Shown: positions 1-10,080, numbered from the stretch's first letter. The stretch: 40,053 nt of DNA from Pseudomonadota bacterium (GCA_023435265.1 JAEYRZ010000144.1:1-40053), one strand, 5' to 3'. Made by a program: numbers and translations. Notes: generated by a model from the letters alone, not told the origin.

Positions 1-85
1 CCGCGCCCACCCCCAAGGCGGCGCGCGGGCGGGAGGGACGGCCCTCGAGCGCGCGGAACACGGCGCCCGGTTCAATGTTCGACAT
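1..85 (-). CDS. Truncated next gene of the Act operon (N-terminus only)
   Basis: Only the first 28 codons are in the window, beginning MSNIEPGAVFRALEG. The ATG at 85 lies inside the last codons of actD in another frame, overlapping it by 14 bases, which suggests translational coupling and makes a real gene likely. By position it should be the next Alternative Complex III subunit, a monoheme cytochrome (ActE) or a membrane subunit (ActF). The visible residues show neither a lipoprotein signal nor a haem motif, so the subunit cannot be named. Confidence 0.55.
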   Translation of the reverse strand, partial: MSNIEPGAVFRALEGRPSRPRAALGVGA

Positions 86-584
86 GGCGAATCTCCTCCG
101 CGCCGGTGCGTTTCAGCAATTGGACGATCGAGGCCTGCCGCTCGTCCGGACAGTCCAGCAGGATTCCGTAGCGGTCCTCGGTAAAGCGTGCATCGAAATG
201 TTCGGGCGCGGAGAAGGCCGGCATGCGCGAAAGCATCAGGAGGCCGATCAACCCCGCGAACACGGCGAACAGGATGCAGAATTCAAAGGAGACGATGACC
301 GTCGGCACGGCCGGAATGACCGGTTTGCCCCATACGAGAAGCCGCCACTGCGCAGCGGTGAAAACCGCCAGGCCGAATCCGATCAGTACGCCCATGATTC
401 CTCCGGCCAGTACGAAGTAACGCACCGGACTTGGCCGCGGCGCCAGCGCTTCGATCAGCTCGTGGCTGTGCGCCGGAGCGTAAACCGTTTCCACGGAAAC
501 CCCTTCCGATTTCAAGGCGTCCAGCGCGCCCTGGACGTCATCCAGATACGCGTATACCGCAAGTATTCGACTAAGAGCCGTCAT
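72..584 (-). CDS. actD: ActD-like DUF3341 membrane subunit of Alternative Complex III
   Basis: A protein of 170 residues matching the DUF3341/ActD pattern: a soluble N-terminal alpha/beta region (about 1-50), two hydrophobic membrane segments (about 55-78 and 97-118) and a short C-terminal soluble tail. In Alternative Complex III, ActD is a small integral membrane subunit packed beside the quinol-binding NrfD-type subunits; its exact role is not settled. The start is supported by an AGGAGG sequence about nine bases upstream of the ATG. It lies 24 bases after actC and overlaps the following truncated gene, as expected within one operon. Identification rests on size, topology and neighbours. 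Confidence 0.8.
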   Translation of the reverse strand: MTALSRILAVYAYLDDVQGALDALKSEGVSVETVYAPAHSHELIEALAPRPSPVRYFVLAGGIMGVLIGFGLAVFTAAQWRLLVWGKPVIPAVPTVIVSFEFCILFAVFAGLIGLLMLSRMPAFSAPEHFDARFTEDRYGILLDCPDERQASIVQLLKRTGAEEIRHVEH

Positions 585-608
585 TGCGCCGAACCTCCTG
601 TTTGGGTT

Positions 609-1939
609 CTATCCCGTCCGCGGGCTGCGGCGGGGCGGGGGCAGTTCTTCTTTCATTTCGGTGATCGAGACGGTTGGCAGCAGTTTTGCAAAGATCAGGA
701 ACAAGAAGAAGAAAAGGCTGAAGGAGCCCAGCATGATCCCCCATTCCACCAGGCTGGGTCCCTGGTAAAGCCCCCAGGAGTACGGATCGAACTCGTGCGC
801 CGGGGAACTCAGGATAATGACGTAGCGTTCATACCACATGCCGATGTTGATCAGGATCGAGATGATGTATAATGGAACAAGCCGCGTGCGCAGTACGCGG
901 ATGTAAAACAGCAGCGGTGCGACGGCATTGCAGAAAAACATGATCCAGAACACGACCGCATATTCACCCGAAGCGCGCCAGTGGAAGATTTCCCGTTCGG
1001 CCGTGTTGGCGCTGTACCAGGCCATGAAGATCTCCGTCAGATAGGAGTAGAGCATGATCAGGCCGGTGAAAATGATCGTCTTGGCGACATTCTCCAGAAT
1101 CCCCATGTTGAGAATGCGCTCGAATCTGTAGATGAAGCGCAGCGGGATCAGCAGCGTCAGCACCATCGCCAGGCCGGAATGAATCGCGCCGGCCACGAAA
1201 TACGGTGCGAAAATCGTACTGTGCCAGCCCGGCACGATGCTCAGGGCGAAATCCCAGGACACGATGCTGTGCACCGAGATCACCAGCGGGGTGGCCAGGG
1301 CCGCGAAAAGCAGGTAGACGCCGCCGTGGTGCGCCCACTGACGGACATTGCCGGTCCAGCCCAGCGACATGAAGCGGTACAACCGCCGCGCAGGCCCCCG
1401 AAACGTTCGCGCAGGATGGCCAAATCCGGGATCAGGCCCGTGTACCAGAACATGGAACTGACCATCAGGTAGGTGGAGATGGCGATGACGTCGAACACCA
1501 GCGGCGATTGAAAATTGGGCCACAAGTTGCGCTGGTTGGGATACGGCAGAATCCAGTAGACGATCCAGACGCGTCCCAGGTGGATCAACGGGAACAATCC
1601 GGCGACCGACACGGCGAAGACCGTCATGGCCTCGGCGCTGCGCGCCAGCGGCGTACGCCAGGGGGTTTTGAACAGAAACAGAATGGCCGAGATCAAGGTC
1701 CCCGAATGGGCGATCCCCACCCAGAAGACGAAGTTGATCAGGTAGGTGCCCCACATGACCGGATGGTTGATGCCGGCCGCTCCCATGCCGGTCGCGATCT
1801 GCCACCCCCAGGCAAACGCGCCGATCAGGATGCCGACACCCGCCAGCGCCAGAAAGAAGTAGTAGCGCCGGTTGGGCGGTTCCAGACTGGCGAGAATCTT
1901 TTCGTTGATTTCGCGGTAGCCGAACGCTGTCATATTCAT
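609..1939 (-). CDS. actC: ActC-like NrfD/PsrC-family quinol-binding membrane subunit, with apparent frameshift
   Basis: NrfD/PsrC-type polytopic membrane protein, about 443 residues when two frames are joined. The N-terminal part (from ATG 1939, MNMTAFGYREINEK) and the C-terminal part (ending at 609) lie in different frames. They join near residues RERFGG / ARRLYRFMSLGWTGN. The break falls at a run of five C (1395-1399, G on the coding strand); one more G gives a continuous protein of normal ActC length with about ten membrane helices. In Alternative Complex III, ActC and ActF bind and oxidise quinol and pass electrons to the Fe-S subunit ActB. It follows actB by 34 bases. The homopolymer position suggests a sequencing or assembly error, but a genuine inactivating mutation cannot be excluded. 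Confidence 0.8.
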
Positions 1940-1973
1940 CCCGTCGCCGGACCCTCCCGCAGGAGGCAGCCGC

Positions 1974-4958
1974 TCAAAGCCGCCGGTCCAGCCGTTTCAA
2001 GTAAAACACCGCCGGTTTTGTATTCAGATGATGCAGCACCTGATAGGCGCGCGCATCTTCGATCATCCGCGAGACACGGCTTTGAGGATCGAGCAGACTG
2101 CCGAAGACAATGGCTTCCGTCGGGCAGGTCTGCGCGCAGGCCGTCGTCACATCGCCGTCGCGCACCTCACGCCCTTCGTTGCGGGCGTCGACCTTGGCGG
2201 CGACGATGCGTTGGATGCAGAACGAGCATTTCTCCATGATCCCCTTCTGGCGCACGGTCACCTCGGGATTGAGCTGCAGATTCAACGGCTCGGCGCGCTT
2301 CCAGGTGTACCAGTTGAAACGCCGCACTTTGTACGGGCAGTTCTGGGAGCAAAAACGCGTTCCGAAGCAGCGGTTGTAGACTTGATTGTTCAAACCCTCG
2401 GGGTTGTGATGCGGCGCGAAAACCGGACACACCGACTCGCAGGGGGCGTTGTCGCAGTGCTGGCAGAGCATCACCAGCCAGCCGATCCGCCCCCCGTCCT
2501 CGCTGAAATAACGCTGCACCCGGATCCAGGACATCTCGCGCATTTTGAGCATCTGTTCACGCCCCACGAAGGCCACATTGTTCTCCGCATAGCAGGCCAT
2601 GACGCAGGCCCCGCAGCCGATGCAGCGGTCGAGATCGATGGCCATGGCCCAGCGGTAATCCGTATGGCCGTGCGGCGGATAGAAATCGCGTTCGGGCAGA
2701 TAGCCGGCAGGCAGGGGAAGCGTAACCGCGGGCCGATGCCCGGCCGCGGCCTTTTCGCGGTATGCCTCGAGGGTTTCGCGCTGCAGCAGATGGCGCCCCT
2801 GCTGCGTATAGCTGCCGTCCGTATTGGCGACCGGAGAAGTCCCGGCGGCCGGTTTGAGGGAAACGCGGAACACCGATGTGCCGATGCCGTCCCGGGCCTG
2901 CTCGGAGGCCGGGACCAGCTTGAGCGGGTTGTCCGGCAGCCCGTCGGCAAAGCGTCCGAAATGGGTATGTCCCTGGCCGATGGGCAGCGCCACCCGCCCC
3001 GGCGGCACCGATTGGATCGGCAGCAACGGCACCTTGATCGAACCGTAGGCCGAAGCGACTTCGACCAGAGCGCCCTTGCTCAACCCCATTCTGCGGGCAT
3101 CTTCGGGATTGACCTCGACCCATCCGCCCCAGGTGACCTGGGTGATGGGATCCGGCAACTCCTGCAGCCAGGGGCGGTTGGCCGTTCGGCCGTCGTAAAA
3201 CTGGATCGTGGGATAGACCACGCACCCGTAATCGCCGTCGCCGGGGGCCTCAGGCGCGGCCTGCAGCGTATCGGCGGAAAGCTCCGCCAGCGCTTGGGGG
3301 GCGGCGCCTGCGGGGGTGCCCGGCGCCTCCGGCCAGTAGCCCCCCAGGCGCAGGCTTTGCACCCAGAAGGAGCGGAACGTACCGCCGGCCTGCGTTTCGG
3401 TCCACAGCTTGCGCCAGCCCGCCTTGAGGATCTCCATGCCTGCCGGGGTCTGGGCGGGCTGAAGGCGGAACAGGATGGCGGCCATGATTTCACTCAGGGG
3501 CCTTGTATCGAAAACAGGTCCCATGGTTGGCTGCAGCAGGGCGCGCAGACCGCTGCGCGGCTCGTAATCGCCCCAACTCTCGAGGAAGGTATGCGCCGGC
3601 AGATACAGGTGGGCATGCCGGCTGGTTTCGTCCGGATGGCTGGAGAAGCTGACCACGGCAGGCACCTGCCGCAGGGCCTCTTCGAATTGCCAGGCGCCGG
3701 GCAGGCCGAAAACCGGATTGGCGTCGTGGATCAAGAGCAGGTCGACCTCCTGGTGGCGCAGGCGGTCGGTCAATTCAAGCATCCGCACCGCGCGGTCCGC
3801 CGCTCCCAGCGCGTGCGGATGATCGAAGTCGATGAGCGTCAGGCTTTCCTTCTTGAGGGAAGACAACAGGGCGGCGATATGGGCGGCCGCTTCGGCATTG
3901 GGCGCCAGCAACGGGTTTCCACCGGCCAGGACCAACGGCTTGCGGGCCGCTGCGAATTGTTCGGCGATGCGCCGCAAATCATTTTCGGCGACCCCGCTTT
4001 GCGCGATCAGCCTTTGCAGATCGAACGGTTCGATGAGCCGTCCCAGTCCGGACCGCCGATCCTCCGATATCGACAGCGAGTGGTCCTGAAGCATCAATTT
4101 CAAAAGCGCCAGGCCGACCAGGTGCTCGTTGCCGGGCGCCACGTCGAGGAAGTGATCGGCATTGGCGGCTGTCAACGAGCGCCGCGGCCCGACGTAAATG
4201 AAAAAATTCCGGGATGCGGCGCGGGGCTCGTGGAACCGGGCGAAGCGCCAGGCATATTCGACCGTCGAAAGCCAGGTTTCGAGAAAGTCGGCGCCGAGGG
4301 AAATCAGCAGGTCGGCTTCATCGAGGCGGTAGGTCGGCAGGGCGTTGCGGCCGAATACGGCCTGGTTGGCCGCCCGCAGGGACTCATAGGCCAGTCCCTC
4401 GTACATGAAGTGGGCGTGATGCCCGGCCCCCACCCGGCTCAATCCTTCGGCGATCAAATCCCTCAGCGTACCGGTGACCAGGCCGGTCAAGAACACGATG
4501 CGCTCGCTGCGGCCTTCCGCCTTGAGCCGCTCCAGGTGGCTGTTGAAGACGGCATAGGCCTCGGGCCATCGAAGCGGCCGCAGTGTGCCGTCGGGGTTCC
4601 GCGACAGCGGCCGGCGCAGCCGGTCCGGATTGTAGAGTCCCGTCAGGGCGGCCTGACCGCGTGGACACAACCGGCCGCGGTTGATGGGGCTGGCGGGATT
4701 GCCCTCCAGCTTGATGACGCGGCCGTCCATGTTCTTGGCCAGCAGGCCGCAGCCCGCGGGGCACTCACGGCATGTGGTGGCGAAATAGACGGCCTTGCCG
4801 GGCTGAATGTTTTCCGGCGGCCATACGTAGGGCACCAGATCGGGCACCTCGGGTGCGCAGCCCCCCGAAGCCAAGGCGGCGCCGCTCAATCCGATCAGTT
4901 TTAAAAAATCGCGACGCCCGAGGGCGGTCGAGCGCGGATCTGCGTTTCGGTCGACCAT
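1974..4958 (-). CDS. actB: ActB-like fused molybdopterin-family / Fe-S subunit of Alternative Complex III
   Basis: About 994 residues from the ATG at 4958. A twin-arginine motif (RRDFLK, residues 15-20) is followed by a Cys at 34 (ASGGC), so it is probably Tat-exported and possibly lipid-anchored. The N-terminal two thirds resemble a molybdopterin oxidoreductase (Cys 63, 66, 70 and about 97). The C-terminal third is a ferredoxin-like domain with several Cys clusters (RCIGCGACVMAC, CQHCDNAPCESVCP, CSFCIQRI, CAQTCP), enough for four Fe-S clusters. This B1-B2 fusion is the hallmark of ActB; in the related Qrc complex the two parts are separate. An in-frame TTG at 5024 would add 22 residues ahead of the Tat signal, so the ATG is preferred. 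No actA pentahaem cytochrome gene precedes it. Confidence 0.9.
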   Translation of the reverse strand: MVDRNADPRSTALGRRDFLKLIGLSGAALASGGCAPEVPDLVPYVWPPENIQPGKAVYFATTCRECPAGCGLLAKNMDGRVIKLEGNPASPINRGRLCPRGQAALTGLYNPDRLRRPLSRNPDGTLRPLRWPEAYAVFNSHLERLKAEGRSERIVFLTGLVTGTLRDLIAEGLSRVGAGHHAHFMYEGLAYESLRAANQAVFGRNALPTYRLDEADLLISLGADFLETWLSTVEYAWRFARFHEPRAASRNFFIYVGPRRSLTAANADHFLDVAPGNEHLVGLALLKLMLQDHSLSISEDRRSGLGRLIEPFDLQRLIAQSGVAENDLRRIAEQFAAARKPLVLAGGNPLLAPNAEAAAHIAALLSSLKKESLTLIDFDHPHALGAADRAVRMLELTDRLRHQEVDLLLIHDANPVFGLPGAWQFEEALRQVPAVVSFSSHPDETSRHAHLYLPAHTFLESWGDYEPRSGLRALLQPTMGPVFDTRPLSEIMAAILFRLQPAQTPAGMEILKAGWRKLWTETQAGGTFRSFWVQSLRLGGYWPEAPGTPAGAAPQALAELSADTLQAAPEAPGDGDYGCVVYPTIQFYDGRTANRPWLQELPDPITQVTWGGWVEVNPEDARRMGLSKGALVEVASAYGSIKVPLLPIQSVPPGRVALPIGQGHTHFGRFADGLPDNPLKLVPASEQARDGIGTSVFRVSLKPAAGTSPVANTDGSYTQQGRHLLQRETLEAYREKAAAGHRPAVTLPLPAGYLPERDFYPPHGHTDYRWAMAIDLDRCIGCGACVMACYAENNVAFVGREQMLKMREMSWIRVQRYFSEDGGRIGWLVMLCQHCDNAPCESVCPVFAPHHNPEGLNNQVYNRCFGTRFCSQNCPYKVRRFNWYTWKRAEPLNLQLNPEVTVRQKGIMEKCSFCIQRIVAAKVDARNEGREVRDGDVTTACAQTCPTEAIVFGSLLDPQSRVSRMIEDARAYQVLHHLNTKPAVFYLKRLDRRL

Positions 4959-5322
4959 AGGGACGTTCCACTTTCGAGGGGTGATTTCATCGTCGATCGA
5001 GCACAACTGGCTGGAGCGCTTCAATGACGGGAAACCATCGGCCGCCCGGTACGGGCAACCCCGGGCATCCTGGATGCAGCGGCATTGCAGAGAGGTTGAG
5101 GTGGCCTGAATTTAGCCTTCGGCGGCTGAAATGGGTATCAGGCTTTATCTGTATTCGGCATCTACATGTCCTTCCGGCGCGAACAGCAAAAACGCTCGCG
5201 GATGGGGACGGGCACGATGCCCATCGCCTGGACCGTACCGCGTTATACGGTGCACGCCTGATACCCGGAAGCGCCGGTCCGGGGTATCACCGAGGCAGTT
5301 TGGCGAAGGGGCACCCGAAAAG
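4959..5322. other. Divergent intergenic region
   Basis: About 364 bases between actB (minus) and a small membrane-protein gene (plus). It must hold the promoters of both, but I see no -35/-10 pair close enough to consensus to name. Open frames through it, including the upstream extension of the plus-strand frame to 5131, have no recognisable protein features. In particular there is no CxxCH-rich cytochrome gene (actA) here. Confidence 0.5.
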
Positions 5323-5842
5323 ATGGAAACCTTGACCCGTTCAGATGCGTATAGCGGAAACACTTGCGGGGTCGGGCTGCTTCGCAGTGCGGCTGTCGGT
5401 GGCCTGGCCGCCGGTTTCGGCATCGCGGCCTACGAGAGCCTGGTGTCCCTTGCGCTTTATGACGATTTCCTGCTGCCGGGCCGCATGGCTGCCTCGATGC
5501 TTCTCGGCCCCGAGGCGCTGAACCGCTGGTATTCCCCTTTCACGGCCGCCTTGATCGGCCTGGGCATTCACGTGCTCTTGTCGCTGCTGTTCGGCATTAT
5601 CTTCGGCCTGCTGGTCCGCCGCTCGGAGTGGCGTGCTTCGGCGTCCCGGTTCATCGCTGCCGGGGCCCTTTACGGGACCGTGCTGTGGTTTCTGAACTTC
5701 TATCTCATCGCGCCGGTGTTCGCCTGGCTCTGGTTTACGCTGCAGACCGCCCCCCTTCTGCAGGGGCTGATCGGCCACGCGCTTTTCGGGGCCATCCTCG
5801 GCTGGACTGTCGCCCATCGCTGCCGATCGACGCGAACGGCAT

Positions 5843-5853
<11 letters not shown>
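5323..5853 (+). CDS. Small four-helix inner-membrane protein, unknown function
   Basis: A protein of 176 residues with four hydrophobic segments (about 19-45, 68-98, 108-140 and 146-166) and few charged loops. The ATG at 5323 is preferred because the open frame upstream is Arg/Cys/Pro-rich with no protein-like character, and a purine-rich GAAGGGG lies about 12 bases upstream. I do not recognise a named family with confidence. The 3' end overlaps the convergent dehydrogenase gene by 11 bases. Its position between a respiratory operon and a stress-type dehydrogenase does not reveal a role. Confidence 0.65.
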
Positions 5854-6694
<841 letters not shown>

Positions 6695-6818
6695 CGTACT
6701 CCCTTCCATCTAAGATGCGCCGGGGCGGGGAACGCTACGCCCTGGTGCTCATTTAATCCGCCTCCCGACTACCGCATGCGAACTTCAGGACCGGGCCGCT
6801 TGTTCGACATGCCCTGGC

Positions 6819-7640
6819 TCAGCCCGCGGTTCCGTTCTTTCGGTAAGCGGCCATGGCTTCCGGCAGCCATTCCTTGATCTGCGCGATGCGCGTTTCATTG
6901 GTCGGGTGGGTGCTGAGGAACTGGGGCGGCGATCCACTCTTTTCCCGCGCCGCCATGCGTTGCCAGAAATCGACCGCCGCTGCCGGATCGTACCCGGCCA
7001 TGGCCATGAAGATGAGCCCCAGCCGGTCGGCTTCGCTTTCGTGCAGCCGGCTGTAAGGCAAAAGGAAACCGATCTGGCTGCCCAGCCCGAACGCCGCCAT
7101 CCAGAGTTGCTGGGTTTGCGCCGGTTTCTGCGAAAGCGCCGCGGCCAGTCCCATCCCGCCGAGCTGGGTGGCCAGTTGCTGGCTCATGCGTTCGTTTCCA
7201 TGCCCGGCGACGGCGTGCGCGATTTCATGGCCCATGATGGTCGCCAGACCGTTCGCATCCTTGGCGATCTCCATGATTCCTTCGTAGACCACGACTTTGC
7301 CCCCCGGCATGGCGAACGCATTCTGCTGATCGCCTTTCACCAGGTGAAACTCCCACTTGTAACCCTCCAGCTGATCGCTCATCCCCTCCCGCTCGAAATA
7401 GGCTTCGACCGACCGCTGAATGTTGGCGCCCACTTCTTTGACCATTCGGGTCAATTCGGCATTTTGACTTAATTCATTCTCCTTGAGGAATTGACCGTAT
7501 TGCTGGAAACTGGTCTGCAGGATGGTCGATTGAGGAATCAGATTGAGTTGTTGCCGCTCGGTGATCGGCACCGTGCTGCACGCCAGCAGCAGCGTCATGA
7601 TCCCGGCGGCGGCTGCCTGCCGCATCCGTATGCTGTTCAT
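6819..7640 (-). CDS. M48-family zinc metallopeptidase lipoprotein (LoiP/YcaL-like)
   Basis: A protein of 273 residues with a lipoprotein signal ending LLLAC (Cys21), so it is probably anchored to the outer membrane facing the periplasm. The zinc site is HEIAH (residues 138-142), with the downstream Glu of ESEAD (about 201-205) as third ligand, diagnostic of peptidase family M48C. Relatives such as LoiP, YcaL and BepA take part in outer-membrane protein quality control. The start has an AGGAGAAAGGA sequence upstream of the ATG at 7640. It stands alone, followed upstream on the same strand by the phospholipase-D-like gene after 123 bases. Confidence 0.92.
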   Translation of the reverse strand: MNSIRMRQAAAAGIMTLLLACSTVPITERQQLNLIPQSTILQTSFQQYGQFLKENELSQNAELTRMVKEVGANIQRSVEAYFEREGMSDQLEGYKWEFHLVKGDQQNAFAMPGGKVVVYEGIMEIAKDANGLATIMGHEIAHAVAGHGNERMSQQLATQLGGMGLAAALSQKPAQTQQLWMAAFGLGSQIGFLLPYSRLHESEADRLGLIFMAMAGYDPAAAVDFWQRMAAREKSGSPPQFLSTHPTNETRIAQIKEWLPEAMAAYRKNGTAG

Positions 7641-7763
7641 GATGAGTCCTTTCTCCTATCACTTTACCATGGCGCCAGCCGGCGTCCCGCGCAATGCGCA
7701 ATGGGCGGTAAACGGCGGGGGCACTCACCGTAGGCGCCGGTTGGGTCTCCCTACCGCCTTTGG

Positions 7764-9215
7764 TTACAGCCAGTAATCGAAAAAACGGCCGAGTATTTCC
7801 TTGAGGCGCTGGGCCAGCGGCCGCTGCATCCAATCGGACAGAACGATCTCCTGGTTCTGCTCCTGATCGCGCAGGAAGAGCGCCTCCATGCGCCCGCCGA
7901 ATTCGGAGCCGTAGATGACCGCATTGGCTTCGTTGGAATGAAAGAAGCTTCGGTAGTCGAGATTGGTGGAGCCCACCGTGGACCAGATGCCGTCCACCAC
8001 GGCGGTTTTCGCGTGCTGCAGGGCATCCCGGCGCTCGAAGATCCGCACGCCTTCCGCGAGCAGGCCCGCATATCGGGCCCGCGAAGAGTTGATCGTGATC
8101 CATGAATCGGTGGCTCCGGGCAGGAGCAGGCGGACGTCCACCCCCCGCCGCGCCGCCGCTTTCAGCGAACGGTTGAATCTTCCGTCCGGAGCAAAATACC
8201 CCTGGGTGAGCCAGATCCGGCTGCGGGCGCTCTCAAACGCCGCGAGATAGGCGCGATAGATATCGTAGCGGCGGTCCGCCGCCCCCGTGATCATCACGCG
8301 CACCGGCAGATCGCCGGCCGCCGACGCCTCCGGAAAATACTTCCCGCCCCTGAGCGGCGGCTCGTCCCGGACTTCCCCCCACATTTCCGCGAAGGCATGC
8401 TGCAACTCATGGACCACCGGCCCTTCAAGGCGGATCTGGGTGTCCCGCCAGCGCCTGTCCAAATCGACTTTGTGTACGGAGGCGGATGAACTGCGTGAAT
8501 ACACATTGCTGATGTTCATCCCGCCGGTGAACGCCACCCGGCCGTCCACGATCAGGATCTTGCGGTGATGGCGTCTGTTGATGCGCCAGATGCGCGGGTC
8601 CTCGAACGGATTGATCGGATTGAATTTGTGCAGCCGTATGCCGTGACGGCGCAATCGATCGAAATAGGCCTCCTCGGTCTTGAGTACGCCGAAGGCATCG
8701 TAAATCATCCGCACTTCGACATTCGCCCGACGCCGCTCGATGAGCACGTCCGCCAGCTGCTCGCCGATCTCCTCGTCATCGAGGATGAAGGTTTCCAGGT
8801 GAATATGGTGGCGTGCCCGGCGCATGCTTTCGAACATCGATCCGTAGGCCATCGGGCCGTCGATCAGGAGTTCCGCCCCGTTGGCGGTATAAACAGGCCG
8901 CTGCGAGATGGTTTGATCGATGCGCATCCACGCATTAAGCCGCGCGCCGACCGCAGGGTCGGCAGCAAACCACTGCTGCAGCAGCTTGGCGGGCGGATCA
9001 CCGCCGTGCGGCCCGACAACCTGGAGGGCGCCGTCGAGCGGACCGATGACGATGGGTCCTTCTGGGGCGGGCAGGTGCAACCCGCAGGCGGTGACGAGAA
9101 AAAAGAGAACGACTGCAAGCTGGCGGCCGACTTTGAGCCGGATCAGCGCACCGCCCGCAGAAGAATGTGGCTGGCGGGAGAGGTCCTGCTGGAAAAAATG
9201 CCGTTGTGCGACCAT
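7764..9215 (-). CDS. Cardiolipin synthase-like phospholipase D lipoprotein
   Basis: Two HKD motifs define the family: HHRKILIVDGRVAFTGG in the middle and QHAKTAVVDG near the C-terminus, each followed by the usual Gly and Asn/Ser residues. It probably makes cardiolipin from phosphatidylglycerol, or acts on a related phospholipid, at the membrane. A hydrophobic stretch ending LVTAC marks a lipoprotein signal. The start is uncertain. The ATG at 9215 gives 483 residues but puts about 40 residues ahead of the signal and overlaps the upstream gene by 73 bases. A CTG at 9146 would give 460 residues, a normal signal peptide, and a CTGA stop/start overlap. The pair of genes is probably co-transcribed. 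Confidence 0.85.
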   Translation of the reverse strand: MVAQRHFFQQDLSRQPHSSAGGALIRLKVGRQLAVVLFFLVTACGLHLPAPEGPIVIGPLDGALQVVGPHGGDPPAKLLQQWFAADPAVGARLNAWMRIDQTISQRPVYTANGAELLIDGPMAYGSMFESMRRARHHIHLETFILDDEEIGEQLADVLIERRRANVEVRMIYDAFGVLKTEEAYFDRLRRHGIRLHKFNPINPFEDPRIWRINRRHHRKILIVDGRVAFTGGMNISNVYSRSSSASVHKVDLDRRWRDTQIRLEGPVVHELQHAFAEMWGEVRDEPPLRGGKYFPEASAAGDLPVRVMITGAADRRYDIYRAYLAAFESARSRIWLTQGYFAPDGRFNRSLKAAARRGVDVRLLLPGATDSWITINSSRARYAGLLAEGVRIFERRDALQHAKTAVVDGIWSTVGSTNLDYRSFFHSNEANAVIYGSEFGGRMEALFLRDQEQNQEIVLSDWMQRPLAQRLKEILGRFFDYWL

Positions 9216-9685
9216 AAGATTATCATCGGGGGGAGCTCGTTGGTTAAAACCCGAGCCCTGCTCAACCGGTTGCCGTTGCCGTCCAGAAACCAGAAGTTGG
9301 GTCCGAAGATCCACTGCCCTGAGCGCAGTGCATCGAGATCACCGGACGGATTCTTTAAAAACCACTCCTCTGCGGTGATCTGGTTGCCGCGCCAGGGTCC
9401 TTCGAAGTAAAGCGACCCGTCTCGACCATGATACGCGTATTCTCCGATCCGAAGACGATAGCGGGTGATGTAAAAACCCAACTGCATCGGCCGATCGAGC
9501 CGCCGTGCATCGACCGCCTCACCGGTTTCCAGCTGACGCAGGGGCTGCGCGAGCGTCATGCTTCCGGTGACCGGATAGGCTCTGCCGCCTTCGATGATCG
9601 ATCCGCTGGCGTGATAGGTGACGAGCGCGGCGCGGGCGAACGAGGGCGACAATAGAATCAGCACAGAAAGGAGCAGGCGTTTCAT
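9143..9685 (-). CDS. Small exported protein of unknown function
   Basis: A protein of 180 residues with a clear Sec signal peptide (MKRLLLSVLILLSPSFARA, cleavage after about residue 19). The mature part is rich in aromatic residues and Gly, looks like a beta-rich periplasmic domain (YHASGSIIEGG, GFYITRYRLRIGEY) and has no cysteines. I do not recognise the family. A GGAGG sequence six bases upstream of the ATG supports the start. The 3' end overlaps the phospholipase-D-like gene downstream, which suggests a two-gene operon and a shared envelope role. Confidence 0.75.
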   Translation of the reverse strand: MKRLLLSVLILLSPSFARAALVTYHASGSIIEGGRAYPVTGSMTLAQPLRQLETGEAVDARRLDRPMQLGFYITRYRLRIGEYAYHGRDGSLYFEGPWRGNQITAEEWFLKNPSGDLDALRSGQWIFGPNFWFLDGNGNRLSRARVLTNELPPMIILWSHNGIFSSRTSPASHILLRAVR

Positions 9686-10080
9686 CGGGAACCTCCAGGC
9701 CAGCAGGCCTAAATTAAAAATTGAGATCGCGTGCTGTCATGTAAATAAAGTCAAATACGCATTCGGCTCCTCAGGAATCGCCGATGCTGCAAGCACGATC
9801 GCATGTAGATGGAACGGAAACGGGGTCGGGATCGGTATCGGGGTCGCAATCGCCATTGCAAGGTGTCGCAAATACCGCTCTTTTGAACCAACTATAGACC
9901 CATGGTTCGATACCGATACCGATACCGACCCCGATATTAAGCACCATGCGATAGCCCTGCCGATGCTGCAAGCGATCCTTGATTCGACGGTGCCGATCGG
10001 TGTAAACGGATTGGTTTTGACCCTGGGCGTGCGGCGGATGACGCGTTCCGAGAACCCGAAAAAACATTTTTGCGGACGAC
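9686..10080. other. Intergenic region holding a MITE-like repeat
   Basis: A gap of 395 bases between a minus-strand exported-protein gene and the plus-strand MFS transporter. Most of it is occupied by the inverted-repeat element at 9780-9973. No gene is supported here; the open frames that cross it are low-complexity Asp/Thr/Ile repeats produced by the repeat itself. Confidence 0.6.
9780..9973. repeat. MITE-like element with inverted repeats and flanking 15-bp direct repeats
   Basis: The 15-mer GCCGATGCTGCAAGC occurs exactly at 9780-9794 and 9959-9973. Between these copies lies an imperfect inverted repeat with arms of roughly 50 bases. The left arm has ATCGCATG followed by CGGGGTCGGGATCGGTATCG. 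The complement of the right arm has ATCGCATGG followed by CGGGGTCGGTATCGGTATCG. The arms contain tandem hexamers of the type GGTATC. There is no coding capacity. The form fits a non-autonomous transposon relic or a REP/BIME-type palindrome with a target duplication, although 15 bases is long for a target duplication. Confidence 0.65.

Noticed and set aside
2028..4904. Open frame of 958 codons on the plus strand
   Set aside because: It is antisense to actB, whose protein has clear Fe-S motifs and a Tat signal. The plus-strand translation is low-complexity His/Arg/Gln/Gly sequence, as expected opposite a GC-rich gene.
5131..5322. Upstream extension of the small membrane-protein gene
   Set aside because: The extra 64 residues are Cys/Arg/Pro-rich without hydrophobic or domain character, and the ATG at 5323 begins directly before the first membrane helix.
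9809..9940. CRISPR-like tandem repeats
   Set aside because: The GGTATC-type units are contiguous hexamers inside an inverted repeat, with no spacers and no cas genes.
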